A stretch of 64,000 nucleotides of DNA from Cyclobacteriaceae bacterium (GTDB lineage: Bacteria; Bacteroidota; Bacteroidia; Cytophagales; Cyclobacteriaceae): NCBI GenBank assembly GCA_016787755.1, contig JAEUUA010000014.1, positions 58,624-122,623 on the forward strand. The letters run 5' to 3'. The position numbers were made by a program, and so were the translations under genes. Positions 55,564 to 63,784 of this stretch are shown piece by piece; within the stretch, counting starts at the first letter, position 1; every line of letters begins with the position of its first letter. The notes beneath the pieces are model-generated. The model worked only from the letters and a program-made list of their open reading frames with translations. It had not been told where the DNA came from and did not search any database.

Positions 55564-55640
55564 GCCAATCTATTTGGAGATGAAGATACGTCCACCTTTT
55601 GGCTGATCTCATTCTCAAAACCGGGAATAAGTAATGGCAT
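55551..55640 (-). pseudogene. Second remnant of a TIR gene start
   Basis: ATG at 55640 opens MPLLIPGFE, matching the MPLLPGYE start of the TIR gene at 59269, then degenerates. TATAATTG, one mismatch from TAnnTTTG, lies three bases before the ATG, the same promoter spacing as the intact gene. It overlaps the start of the remnant at 55563 by a few bases. The evidence is short, so this stays tentative. Confidence 0.4.
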
Positions 55641-55717
55641 TGTCAATTATAGCGATCAGGAGCATCCGTTTTAAAAGACTACATGTTTGCAGAGTAGTTT
55701 CACATTCTCATAATACT

Positions 55718-57136
55718 TCAAGCGGGTTTGATGTTTTGATTTACCCTAAAGAAATTTTGCGGATCATACTTCTTCTTGAGCTTTGCCAGTTTTTTGAAGT
55801 TCGTTCCGAAAGCAGAAGCTGTGAGCCGTTCACCCTCACTGATGAAGTTGACATACACGCTGCCGTTAGCATACTTAGCGGAGACATCAAAAAAATTGCG
55901 GGCCCATTGAATGCACTGATCATCTGAATTTTTGTCTTCCCAGCGGGTATGAACGTTCATCACAAAGTTTGTATCGCGGTGCGGGTATGCGGTGGCGTTT
56001 TTCTTAACACGATTTATCGCGCCAGCCAATTGGCCGACAAAAATCTCGGTGAATGGTGTAGGGAGCTTGCCGGCATAATCTACAATGGTATCAATGGCTT
56101 CATCTTGCAGTTTGGAGAAATTATGAGACTTCCAGTAATTCCTGGCTCCAGGGGTAAGCAATGGATCAAACATCTGCTGAAAAGCAACGAATGGCATCGG
56201 GCCAATTACATCCGCGATCGGCCTCCCGAATTTTCTCAGTGCCTCAACTTCTTTTTCCCCCTTCTTCATATCACCATTATATAGCAACGCTATTATAAAT
56301 ATTTCTTTGCCATGCACATCGGCTGGCAGAAATGGTAAGGGCGGTGCCTTTCTAAGCACGACCCAGCAAGTTAGTTTATCAGATGCTTTAGCTACAAAAT
56401 CGCGATAGTACTTAAAAACTTTAGCTGCATCCTTAAAGGGATGAACGATCAATCCACCCAGTACCACTGGACCAACCGGATGTAGTTTGAACTGGAATGA
56501 GGTGACAATACCGAAGTTGCCACCACCGCCACAAATACCCCAGAACAAATCAGGGTTGTCCTTTTTGCTGGCACGAAGAAGTTTGCCACCGACTGTCACT
56601 ACATCGGCAGAAACAAGGTTATCAATGGTAAGACCGAGGCTGCGACTGGTCCATCCAAAACCTCCACCAAGAGTGAGACCTGAAATCCCGGTAGTTGAAT
56701 TTATTCCTAATGGTACGGCAAGGCCGAACGCCTGAGTCTCATGATCTACAACACGAAGGGTTGCCCCTGGCCCCACCCATGCCATTTTTGATTTCGGATC
56801 CACGCGAACTCCATTCATGCGCGATAAATCAATCATCAGCGATCCATTCGAAGAGGCCGTTCCGGCAATGTTGTGGCCACCCGATTTTACACACACCGAA
56901 AGATTGTTTTCGCGCGCAAAGTTTACACAACTGATTACATCTGCCGTGCCTGCGCAGCGAGCAATCAAGGAAGGCCGCTTGTCAATCATGCCATTCCATA
57001 AAGCTCTGGCTTCATCGTAGCCAGAGTCGCCAGATTGTAACAAGGTTCCTAGTAATTTGGACTTGAAATCTTCAACCATAGACGCGGGAAGAATAATTTC
57101 TTTTCCGGTAGTTGAGTTAATCTTGATGTCATTCAT
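55718..57136 (-). CDS. FAD-linked oxidase, PCMH/BBE (berberine-bridge) type
   Basis: 472 residues, no signal peptide. The FAD domain has SLIARCAGTADVISCVNFAR, KSGGHNIAGTA (His for covalent FAD) and TLGGGFGWTSRSLGLTIDNL. The Cys for a second covalent link is absent, so FAD is probably singly attached. The BBE element at the end reads FKKLAKLKKKYDPQNFFRVNQNI. Such enzymes oxidise sugars, alcohols or alkaloid-like substrates with oxygen; the substrate is unknown. It lies 105 bases past the TIR gene in the same direction and inside the same 4.5-kb cassette-like segment. Confidence 0.9.
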   Translation of the reverse strand: MNDIKINSTTGKEIILPASMVEDFKSKLLGTLLQSGDSGYDEARALWNGMIDKRPSLIARCAGTADVISCVNFARENNLSVCVKSGGHNIAGTASSNGSLMIDLSRMNGVRVDPKSKMAWVGPGATLRVVDHETQAFGLAVPLGINSTTGISGLTLGGGFGWTSRSLGLTIDNLVSADVVTVGGKLLRASKKDNPDLFWGICGGGGNFGIVTSFQFKLHPVGPVVLGGLIVHPFKDAAKVFKYYRDFVAKASDKLTCWVVLRKAPPLPFLPADVHGKEIFIIALLYNGDMKKGEKEVEALRKFGRPIADVIGPMPFVAFQQMFDPLLTPGARNYWKSHNFSKLQDEAIDTIVDYAGKLPTPFTEIFVGQLAGAINRVKKNATAYPHRDTNFVMNVHTRWEDKNSDDQCIQWARNFFDVSAKYANGSVYVNFISEGERLTASAFGTNFKKLAKLKKKYDPQNFFRVNQNIKPA

Positions 57137-57241
57137 AAAGTTTGGGGTTATTAGTTAAACAAAATGAAAGAAACTCGAATGGACCTCTACGTTTATTGGA
57201 TATGATTTTACGTCAACCAAGATAATAATTTTTTCATCAAA

Positions 57242-59269
57242 CTACGGGTAAGCCAGCATTTGCAAAATCTCAGTAAACCCTGGAATTGCCCTGAGGCTTT
57301 TGCTTTCTGACCAATATTTGGCCGTGACAATCTGGTATGGATCGTGACGTCTATATGCATCATGGGCAAAAAGAAGGGCTTCTTCATTCTTGCCCAGCAC
57401 AGCAGCGGTTATGGACAAACACGATGGGGAAACATAACTGAGTTTTGATTTGACGATTAGTTCATTGTAAATGATTTTGGCTTCCTGCATTTGATTGGCT
57501 TTTGCGTATGCCACTACCAGAGAGGTGAGTGTCCAAATATGCCTTCCAGAAATTTCGAGGGCCCGTTTATAGGGCCTGATTGCTTCGGTCAAATTTCCTG
57601 ACCAATGATAGCCGACTCCAAGAAAATGCCATGCGCTAAATGAATTTGGGTCACATTCAACTGCTTTCAAGCCAGCGGATATTGCCTCTTCATGAAGGTT
57701 TGCTAACGAACTAACCACAGCGAGGATGATATAAGCATAAGACGACAAAGGATCATTCTCCAATGCCAATTTGGCCTGACGTAATGCTTCATCGTTGTCG
57801 CCCCGAACAGATTGCCAATAGAACAGCCCGAACCAGCTGCGTGCTTGCAGGTACGTTGGATTTAGTTCCAGCGCTTTTTTAAATTCTTTTTCTGCCTTCT
57901 CCCAATTCCTTTCATTGAATAGAGCAATAATGGCAACGGCATTGTGTGTTTCGGCAAGATCTGGTCCTAATTCAAGAGCACGCCTGGAAGCTTCCAGCGC
58001 TTTTGGCCATGCAGTCTCCGGTGGCAGATAACTATGAAGGCATAGCATAGTGAAAGAATCTGCCACACCTGCCAGGGCGAGCGGGTAGTTAGCATCCAGT
58101 TTCAATGCAGCTTCAAAGCAGCGTAATCCTTCGAACATATCAAGGCCTCGCTTATAGTAAAATGCCATGCCCTTCAGGTACAATTGATAGGCTTCCACAT
58201 TTTGAGTTTGAGTACGTTCTTTGGGCTCAACCAACTGGCCGGATAAAGTAATTTGAAGTTGATCAACAATGGCCTTGGCTATTTCATCCTGGATGGCGAA
58301 GACATCGTGGAGCTCGCGATCATATTTCTGAGACCATAAATGAAACCCGCTGGAAGCTTCTATTAATTGAGCGGTTATGCGAATTCGGTTTCCAGACTTT
58401 CGCACACTTCCTTCCAGGATATTGCTGACGCCTAGCTTCTCGCCAATAGATCGCAAGTCTTCATTCCTATTCTTAAAACTAAAGGATGATGTGCGGCCGG
58501 CAACCTTAAGCGTTGGGATTTGCACAAGGGTGTTAATAATTTCTTCCGAGATACCTTCACTAAAATACTCTTGCTCAGGATCGTTGCTCATATTGACAAA
58601 AGGCAAAACCACAATTGATTTTTCGATTTTGGGAGTAGTGGTAGAATCCAATAAGGGAACTGGATGTTTTGCCGAAGGCTTTTTTATTCCACTTAGAATT
58701 TCTTTGACAGCATTGGCTACTTTGTTGACCTGATTTTTGTAGTCCGTTTTATTTTGATTGTCGTTTCTATTGTCCGATGATTTCAAAGGGCGGTTAACAC
58801 CTGCTTCTTTGTAGATAAATTCAATTGCTCTGAGCGCTCCACTGATTTCATTTTCTATAATGGCTCTATCCTCTGTATCTAAATCATGAATTTTAATGGG
58901 AAGAATTCGGCTCGCCACATTTCCGTTGCTTAATTTAATATCCCTTCCGAACTGATCATTTTTTGAAAGTTCATTAAACGCAACAAACTCATGCTGCCAC
59001 GCAAATGATTTTGGATCGCAGTAGGTTTGGGAGATGATGGGGATGAAGATGAGGCACTTTAACTTTCCTTCGAGGCTTTTATCAACGTTATGGGTTTCGA
59101 GCAGCCCATCATGCGGGTTTTTATCAAAGTAGATCGAGAGCGGTTCTTTGATGGTAGCCGCCAGCTCTTCCTGCAAAGCATTCACAAAATCCATTACCCA
59201 GCCATTCCGATTATCGTTGTGGCGATAGGAGATGAAGATATCGTATTCGTAGCCGGGAAGTAAAGGCAT
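57242..59269 (-). CDS. TIR-like / TolB_N-like / TPR protein
   Basis: 675 residues from ATG at 59269 (MPLLPGYEYDIFISYRHND); the in-frame TTG two codons earlier belongs to the promoter box. TIR-like domain about 1-200 with FAWQHEF, where E94 matches the TIR catalytic Glu; TolB_N-like domain about 220-340 (VVLPFVNMSNDPEQEYF, NILEGSVRKSG); then TPRs to the end (about 360-670). It is a paralogue of the 8098 protein but has no HD domain and lacks that protein's 14-residue insert after SYRHKDNR. TIR domains often cleave NAD+ in immunity; this role is inferred. It sits in the cassette-like segment with the flavin oxidase. Confidence 0.8.
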   Translation of the reverse strand: MPLLPGYEYDIFISYRHNDNRNGWVMDFVNALQEELAATIKEPLSIYFDKNPHDGLLETHNVDKSLEGKLKCLIFIPIISQTYCDPKSFAWQHEFVAFNELSKNDQFGRDIKLSNGNVASRILPIKIHDLDTEDRAIIENEISGALRAIEFIYKEAGVNRPLKSSDNRNDNQNKTDYKNQVNKVANAVKEILSGIKKPSAKHPVPLLDSTTTPKIEKSIVVLPFVNMSNDPEQEYFSEGISEEIINTLVQIPTLKVAGRTSSFSFKNRNEDLRSIGEKLGVSNILEGSVRKSGNRIRITAQLIEASSGFHLWSQKYDRELHDVFAIQDEIAKAIVDQLQITLSGQLVEPKERTQTQNVEAYQLYLKGMAFYYKRGLDMFEGLRCFEAALKLDANYPLALAGVADSFTMLCLHSYLPPETAWPKALEASRRALELGPDLAETHNAVAIIALFNERNWEKAEKEFKKALELNPTYLQARSWFGLFYWQSVRGDNDEALRQAKLALENDPLSSYAYIILAVVSSLANLHEEAISAGLKAVECDPNSFSAWHFLGVGYHWSGNLTEAIRPYKRALEISGRHIWTLTSLVVAYAKANQMQEAKIIYNELIVKSKLSYVSPSCLSITAAVLGKNEEALLFAHDAYRRHDPYQIVTAKYWSESKSLRAIPGFTEILQMLAYP

Positions 59270-59272
59270 TAT

Positions 59273-59280
59273 CAAAAATA
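59273..59280 (-). promoter_or_regulatory. -7 box TATTTTTG, 3 bases before ATG of the TIR gene
   Basis: TATTTTTG matches TAnnTTTG exactly, and ATA separates it from ATG, which predicts a leaderless transcript starting at the initiation codon. A good TTG element about 20 bases upstream is not seen. Confidence 0.45.
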
Positions 59281-59758
59281 GCTAATTTATCTTCTAGTAT
59301 GCTAAAAGTTGAAGCCAGTCGTCTTGGCCGGCAAATTCTTTAAGATTCATATGGTAGATTTGGCTCTTGGCATTACTTTGGTGTCGCGGTAGGGTTCCGC
59401 GGCTATGGCATGTACAAAATTTGCGGGGGCAATTCAGTGCACAATCTTTTTTAAAAATGCGCAGGGTCGGCTGTATTGATTTTTAATCGATCCCATTTTT
59501 TATTTTTTAAAGTCGAACTTGTCACGAAGTCGATCAATTGTCCGCGTGGGAAATCTTTTATTTGTAAGTTGTCAGTCGTTTTTTGTTTGAAAACTAAACT
59601 GTCGCGACCCTATGGCTGGCAACGTTGGTACATATGACGTGCAGGGTTTTTGAAACACATCACTGTCCCACGTTGCTATGCTAAATTAGTTGATTACATG
59701 TAAATGGCAACACTAAACCCCTGCATGGCATATGTATTTTGTTGTGGCTTCGTGCCCA
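59276..59758. other. 483 bases without a gene, carrying attC-like site C and a cassette leader
   Basis: From right to left on the minus strand: site C, then about 330 bases leading to the TIR gene. The leader contains TTGTCCGCG (plus-strand reading, 59538-59546), shared with the other cassette-like segments. No ORF was found. Confidence 0.6.
59608..59757 (-). other. attC-like site C (complete)
   Basis: Minus strand: GGGCACGAAGCCACAAC starts the site two bases past the VapC-like stop, then AAAATACATATGCC and CATGCAGGGGTTTAGTG; the other arm is CCCTGCACGTCATATGTA followed by CCAACGTTGCCAGCC. The arms pair over about 30 bases around a loop of roughly 70. The last bases (GTTGCCAGCCATAGGG) are complementary, with one mismatch in 16, to the left end of site B, as in a cassette. 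Confidence 0.8.
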
Positions 59759-60160
59759 CTAGTCTGCAACCCAATTTTCTATCTCAATCCCCTTTAGTCG
59801 TTCAAAGTCGGAGATGTTCCTTGTCACAAGAGTCAAATTATTTGAAATCGCAGTCGCTCCAATTAATAAATCAAAGTCGTCTAATGGAAGCCCTTTTTTT
59901 CTTAGTCTTGATTTTTCCTTTGCGTAAATGTCAAGCGAGTTAAAAATTGGAATAATTGTAAATTTACTCACAAACTCATCAACTGTCCTCCTGTTCTTTT
60001 CTTGCTTCTCACTATTCTCGGCACCGAATTTTAATTCGGCAATGGTAATTTCTGAAACGAAACAATTTTCTATTTCGGCCTTTTCAATTTTCTTGTCCAG
60101 GTTGTAGAGTCCCTTTAAAAAGTAGACACAGATGTTAGTGTCAAGGAGATATTTCTTCAA
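59759..60160 (-). CDS. VapC-type PIN-domain toxin
   Basis: 133 residues. The PIN acidic residues are all visible: D7 (LLDTNICVYF), E42 (ITIAELKFG), D97 (DDFDLLIGATA) and D118 (TRNISDF). These toxins are RNases, usually cutting tRNA or rRNA, held by a cognate antitoxin. The start overlaps the end of the antitoxin ORF by four bases (ATGA), the usual toxin-antitoxin coupling. The stop codon is two bases before the attC-like site, and toxin-antitoxin pairs are common integron cargo. Confidence 0.9.
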   Translation of the reverse strand: MKKYLLDTNICVYFLKGLYNLDKKIEKAEIENCFVSEITIAELKFGAENSEKQEKNRRTVDEFVSKFTIIPIFNSLDIYAKEKSRLRKKGLPLDDFDLLIGATAISNNLTLVTRNISDFERLKGIEIENWVAD

Positions 60161-60420
60161 AGTTGTTCAGTCTTTCGGTTAAAGTTTCTACTGTTTTTTA
60201 ATTCAGTTATTATCTCGTCAGCCGATTTCTTTGAAATAAATGCACCGTATAAGTCGCTCAATGACTTTTTTGTCGGCTTTCTTGAACCCTTTAATGAGTC
60301 CGAAAGCTTTGAAATTAACTCAAGCTTGCTGTCTGGGCTTAAATTGTTCAAAAGTCCCAAGTAACTGTCAATAAGGTTAAATTTTAAATCTGCTGCTTTC
60401 ATATCGTCTAAATTATCCAA
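60157..60420 (-). CDS. Antitoxin of the VapC-type pair
   Basis: 87 residues, charged and helical, with the Bacteroidota antitoxin end pattern LYGAFISKKSADEIITELKNSRNFNRK, which is expected to wrap the PIN toxin. The N-terminal part (ADLKFNLIDSYLGLLNNL) has no clear DNA-binding fold. It is upstream of and overlaps the toxin gene by four bases. Confidence 0.82.
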   Translation of the reverse strand: MDNLDDMKAADLKFNLIDSYLGLLNNLSPDSKLELISKLSDSLKGSRKPTKKSLSDLYGAFISKKSADEIITELKNSRNFNRKTEQL

Positions 60421-60455
60421 AAATAGTCATTTTTTAGGATTACTTTTTTGTCCGC

Positions 60456-60510
60456 GGGCATGAGCCACAACGTTGGTGCATGTGACGTAGTGCGGAATAG
60501 GAGCTAAGCC
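60456..60510 (-). other. attC-like site D, right arm (split by IS)
   Basis: Minus strand: GGCTTAGCTCCTATTCCGC and ACTACGTCACATGCACC end in AACGTTGTGGCTCATGCCC, whose complement starts site C at the far end of the toxin-antitoxin segment (one mismatch and one gap in about 17). The other arm lies beyond the IS at 62064-62094. Confidence 0.65.
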
Positions 60511-60678
60511 TGACTCGTCCTGAAAAAAGTTTACACAATTTGGTTAAGAGTCCTGATTCAAATTTACATTTTTTAGTTAATCCTGAAAGAGCTTTACATT
60601 TGTTTACCGGGCGAAGCGGAAGCGAGCAATGCTGAGGAGCAACTCGCCAGGAATACCCCGGTCAGATGAAGTAAAGAG

Positions 60679-60714
60679 TCCGTTATTGAGTTTACACTTA
60701 GTAACGGATTTTTT
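60679..60714 (+). terminator. Hairpin with T-run at the left end of the IS
   Basis: TCCGTTA (60679-60685) and TAACGGA (60702-60708) are followed by TTTTTT. It acts on plus-strand transcription entering the element from outside, antisense to the transposase, and could shield the element. Confidence 0.6.
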
Positions 60715-60768
60715 CATTCATTACTTTTTCTGATTTATGCCTTTTAAAACCTGCCCCGCGCAGCGAGG

Positions 60769-61699
60769 CTATATGAGCGCGACCTCCTTTCCTTTATTCT
60801 TCTGCCAATAGTTAGTCCATCTCTTTTTGATTGTACCGCTTAGTTGATGGGCTTGAGCAGGCTTAAGATTATCAATGCTTCCATGTGGACGCAGATGGTT
60901 GTATGTACTACAAGCTATGGCAACCTCTTTCTGGGCTGTTTGAAAATCTGGGAAGACTTCTTCCAACAATTCTTGTTTTAAAATACCGTTCACTCTTTCG
61001 GCTAGAGCATTCTCCAGCGGGTCTCCCTTTTCGGTCATGCTGATTTTAATTTTATGGTGTTGCAATAGTGTGACATATTCATCGCAACAATACTGAACCC
61101 CTCTGTCGCTGTGATGAATAATGTCGTGCAGCTGTGTGTTTGATGATAATGCCATCTTCAATGCTTCCAGTGGTCCTCTGGCCGATAAGTCTTTGCTCAA
61201 ATAGAAGCCTACAATTTTTCTACTGTATGCATCGGTTATCAGTGATAAGTAGGCAAACCCTTCATCTAAATGAATGTACGTTATATCACTGACTCAAAGC
61301 TGGTTAGGTGCAACGGGAATAAAATCACGAATGATGTTGGGATATTTTTTAAAGCGATGCTTTGACAGGGTAGTCACTGAGCCTCTTCGCTTTCGTTTAG
61401 TGACTAACAGTCCACGTTCAGCCAGTAAGTCAAACATGGCATCGCGTCCAATTTTAAAATGATGATTCGTTAAAAATACTTTCATTTCATCTAACAGCTT
61501 ACGTGTGCCTATCCGTTTTTGATGCTTGCGATAACGTAACACTTCTTCAATAATCACATCTGCTTCATAAGCTTTCTGGTGAATGTAGTGAATGCCTTGA
61601 TAGTAGGCTTGCCTACTATAACCAAGCAGCGAACAAAGCTCGTTTACACAACGAGGCGTGCTTTGTTCTACTTTCTCTACTGCTTGGTGCCAGACTTTT
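60769..61699 (-). pseudogene. IS3 transposase OrfB, nonsense mutation
   Basis: After the frameshift site the frame reads VWHQAVEKVEQSTPRCVNEL, CSLLGYSRQAYYQ, an HTH_21-type segment, then the rve integrase core. At 61294-61296 the codon is TGA where IS3 proteins have TGG (NQL-stop-VSDITYI, normally NQLWVSDITY). Downstream the catalytic residues survive: D in SDITYI, D in HHSDRGVQYC and E in LAERVNGILKQE. One base change has broken the gene. Confidence 0.85.
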
Positions 61700-62018
61700 T
61701 TCGGATATCAATTTTAAGTTGCTCCTCGGCAATGTCAATGATGGCATTGAGCAACTTGTTGTGCAGTTTGGCTTTACGAAGCTCCTCTTGTAATTGCTTA
61801 ACATCAGTTGGCAATTCTTCCTGAGGAAGGTCATCGGTTGATTTGATTTTGGGTTTTACTTTCTTCACTGGTTTTCCTTAAAATCTTGTTACCCAATGAT
61901 GGATGGCTCTGAAGTCTACTCCATGCTTGGCTCCTAATTTACGATAGGTGGTATCCCCCAACAAATATTCCGCTATAATCGCCTCTTGTTCTTGAATGGT
62001 TTTATCTGATTTTCTCAT
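61677..62018 (-). pseudogene. IS3 OrfA, nonsense mutation
   Basis: ATG at 62018 starts MRKSDKTIQEQEAIIAEYLL with the helix-turn-helix of IS3 OrfA (TYRKLGAKHGVDFRAIHHW). TAA at 61878-61880 interrupts the frame (VTRF-stop-GKPVKKVKPK), probably from CAA. The rest is the leucine-zipper-like region ending IDIRKKSGTKQ. The A-AAA-AAG slippery heptamer at 61695-61701 would shift ribosomes by -1 into OrfB. Confidence 0.8.
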
Positions 62019-62063
62019 AGTGTTTACACGTTAATTCGTGTAAACCTATTTCAGGACGAGACA

Positions 62064-62094
62064 GTCCACGTACATAATTTCTATTTTATGTCCC
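62064..62094 (-). other. attC-like site D, left arm (split by IS)
   Basis: Minus strand GGGACATAAAATAGAAATTA and ATGTACGTGGAC follow the amidohydrolase stop by 22 bases and align with the other left arms (GCCACAACAAAATACATATG). ATGTACGTGG pairs with the ATGTGACGTAG stretch of the other arm at 60480-60490. The IS separates the two. Confidence 0.5.
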
Positions 62095-62116
62095 TTTTGA
62101 TTTCCTTTTTTCTCCA

Positions 62117-63784
62117 CTAGCTTTCATAGACCCATTTACCTCCTGTCATTGTCCGCTCAATAGGAATGGTTACTAGAGTAGAAGGGTCCTCTTTAAAAGG
62201 ATTGCGGCCTAGTACAACAAGGTCAGCAAGTTTTCCCGCTTCTAATGTGCCTTTAATCTTTTCTTCAAAAGAAGCATAAGCTCCGTTAATGGTACCAATT
62301 TTAATAGCTTCTTCAACGGTAACTTTTTGGTTGTCTCCCCAAACATTTCCTTTCATATCTGTTCTGGTAACACTTGATTGCAAAAACATCATTGGCTCAA
62401 AAGGGCCAGGTGGATAGTCAGACCCAATGGTGGGACGAATACCAGCATCAAGAAAACTTCTCAATGCAAACATATTTTTTAAACGATCTTCACCATAGGC
62501 TTTCATTTTCTCTCCATGATAATAAACATAGGTAGAGAAAGGCATAGGAATAACACCTAATGCTTTCATCCTTTGTATAAGGCTATCGTTTATCATCGTA
62601 CAGTGTTCAATTCTAAACCTTGGGTCTTTCTTAGGATTTTCCTTATTGAGGCGTTCAAATAATTTGAGTGTAATGTCTATGCCTACATCACCATTACCAT
62701 GAACACCAATTTGCCAACCTGCATCATACGCCTTTTTTGCATAAGGATACATTTGTTCATCATCCATAACAATAATACCGTAGTCATTTGGACGACCTGT
62801 GTAAGGTTGCGATATTCTTGCTGTACGTTCGGAAATAGAACCGTCACAAGTGATTTTCATCGCTCCAATCTTCACCCACTCATTTCCCATGTTTGTTCTT
62901 ACACCTGCGGCAATCATTTTATCTATGTGCTTATATGAAATCATACTGTAAATACGAGTATGTAAATCACCCGCTTCATAAGCATCTTCATAAGCTTGTA
63001 AATAGTCAGGTGTTCCATACGCTTCGGTGGCTGAAGTAACACCTGCTTTCGCCAACATTTTTGAAATTAGCTTTACGCCTTCCTGTCTTTCACTACGTGT
63101 GTCCATGTCAGGAATGATTTTGTCAAAAACATCGGCAGCAGCTTCTTTTACACAGCCCGTTAATTTATTATCGGGTGTTTTCTCAAATTCGCCACCTTTT
63201 GGATTTGGAGTAGATTCGTCAATATTCGCCATTTTAAAGGCTAGTGTATTGCAATAATAAGTATGGCCTCCACGATGCCTTATGCTAACTGGATGTTCAG
63301 GGGCAACTTCATCTAAATCAGCGATATTTATTTTTCGTCCCTCAATAGTTTTTGTGTCATCATATTTAAATCCTTCCACCCATTTACCTTTTGGTGTAAT
63401 GGCTGCTCTTTGTCTGATAGCTTCTTTAATTTCTTTAATAGAACTTAAATCGCAGTCCACCATTTTTAAATGTTTGATGCCGGAGAAAGCGGGATGTGTA
63501 TGTGCATCTATAAAGCCTGGGAGAACTGTTTTATATCCTAAATCAATTTTGTTTGTTCTGGCTGTTGCCAGTCTAAGTATTTCCTTATTGCTGCCAACAG
63601 CCATTAACCTACCATCTGCAATAGCTAATGCCTGAGCCGTTGGTTCTTTGTGGTTAATGGTAAAAATATTTCCATTGTATAAAATGATTTCAGGTTCAAT
63701 TTTACCAAAGGATAACAAAGGAATAGCTGCGGCAAACATGCCGAGAAATTGTCTTCTTGAGTGCAGTTTATTTTTTTTGGTCAT
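62117..63784 (-). CDS. Tat-exported amidohydrolase (YtcJ-type)
   Basis: 555 residues. The N-terminus HSRRQFLGMFAAAIPLLSFG has a twin-arginine signal, so it is exported folded. Amidohydrolase_3 motifs: LPGFIDAHTHPAF (metal HxH), HRGGHTYYCN, MKITCDGSISERTA, IGVHGNGDVGI, FRIEHCTMI and IGSDYPPGPFEPM (Asp). These enzymes hydrolyse amides or imines of small molecules; the substrate is unknown. Its stop is 22 bases from attC-like site D, consistent with being a cassette gene. Confidence 0.9.
   Translation of the reverse strand: MTKKNKLHSRRQFLGMFAAAIPLLSFGKIEPEIILYNGNIFTINHKEPTAQALAIADGRLMAVGSNKEILRLATARTNKIDLGYKTVLPGFIDAHTHPAFSGIKHLKMVDCDLSSIKEIKEAIRQRAAITPKGKWVEGFKYDDTKTIEGRKINIADLDEVAPEHPVSIRHRGGHTYYCNTLAFKMANIDESTPNPKGGEFEKTPDNKLTGCVKEAAADVFDKIIPDMDTRSERQEGVKLISKMLAKAGVTSATEAYGTPDYLQAYEDAYEAGDLHTRIYSMISYKHIDKMIAAGVRTNMGNEWVKIGAMKITCDGSISERTARISQPYTGRPNDYGIIVMDDEQMYPYAKKAYDAGWQIGVHGNGDVGIDITLKLFERLNKENPKKDPRFRIEHCTMINDSLIQRMKALGVIPMPFSTYVYYHGEKMKAYGEDRLKNMFALRSFLDAGIRPTIGSDYPPGPFEPMMFLQSSVTRTDMKGNVWGDNQKVTVEEAIKIGTINGAYASFEEKIKGTLEAGKLADLVVLGRNPFKEDPSTLVTIPIERTMTGGKWVYES

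Larger units (their letters stand above)
60421..60768. other. 348 bases without a gene: site D arm and left end of the IS
   Basis: 60456-60510 is the right arm of attC-like site D; the IS begins at 60511. Within the IS end, TCCTGA...TTTACA motifs recur at 60518, 60551 and 60581. A plus-strand hairpin with T-run lies at 60679-60714. No gene is visible. Confidence 0.6.
60511..62063 (-). mobile_element. IS3-family insertion sequence (decayed)
   Basis: About 1,553 bases. The left end TGACTCGTCCTGAAAAAAGT and the right end (complement) TGTCTCGTCCTGAAATAGGT form 26-base inverted repeats with three mismatches and TG...CA ends. Flanking bases (GCC left, GTC right) show no exact target duplication. 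The element encodes orfA and orfB with a -1 frameshift site, but both carry an in-frame stop, so it is not autonomous. It is inserted within attC-like site D. Confidence 0.88.
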
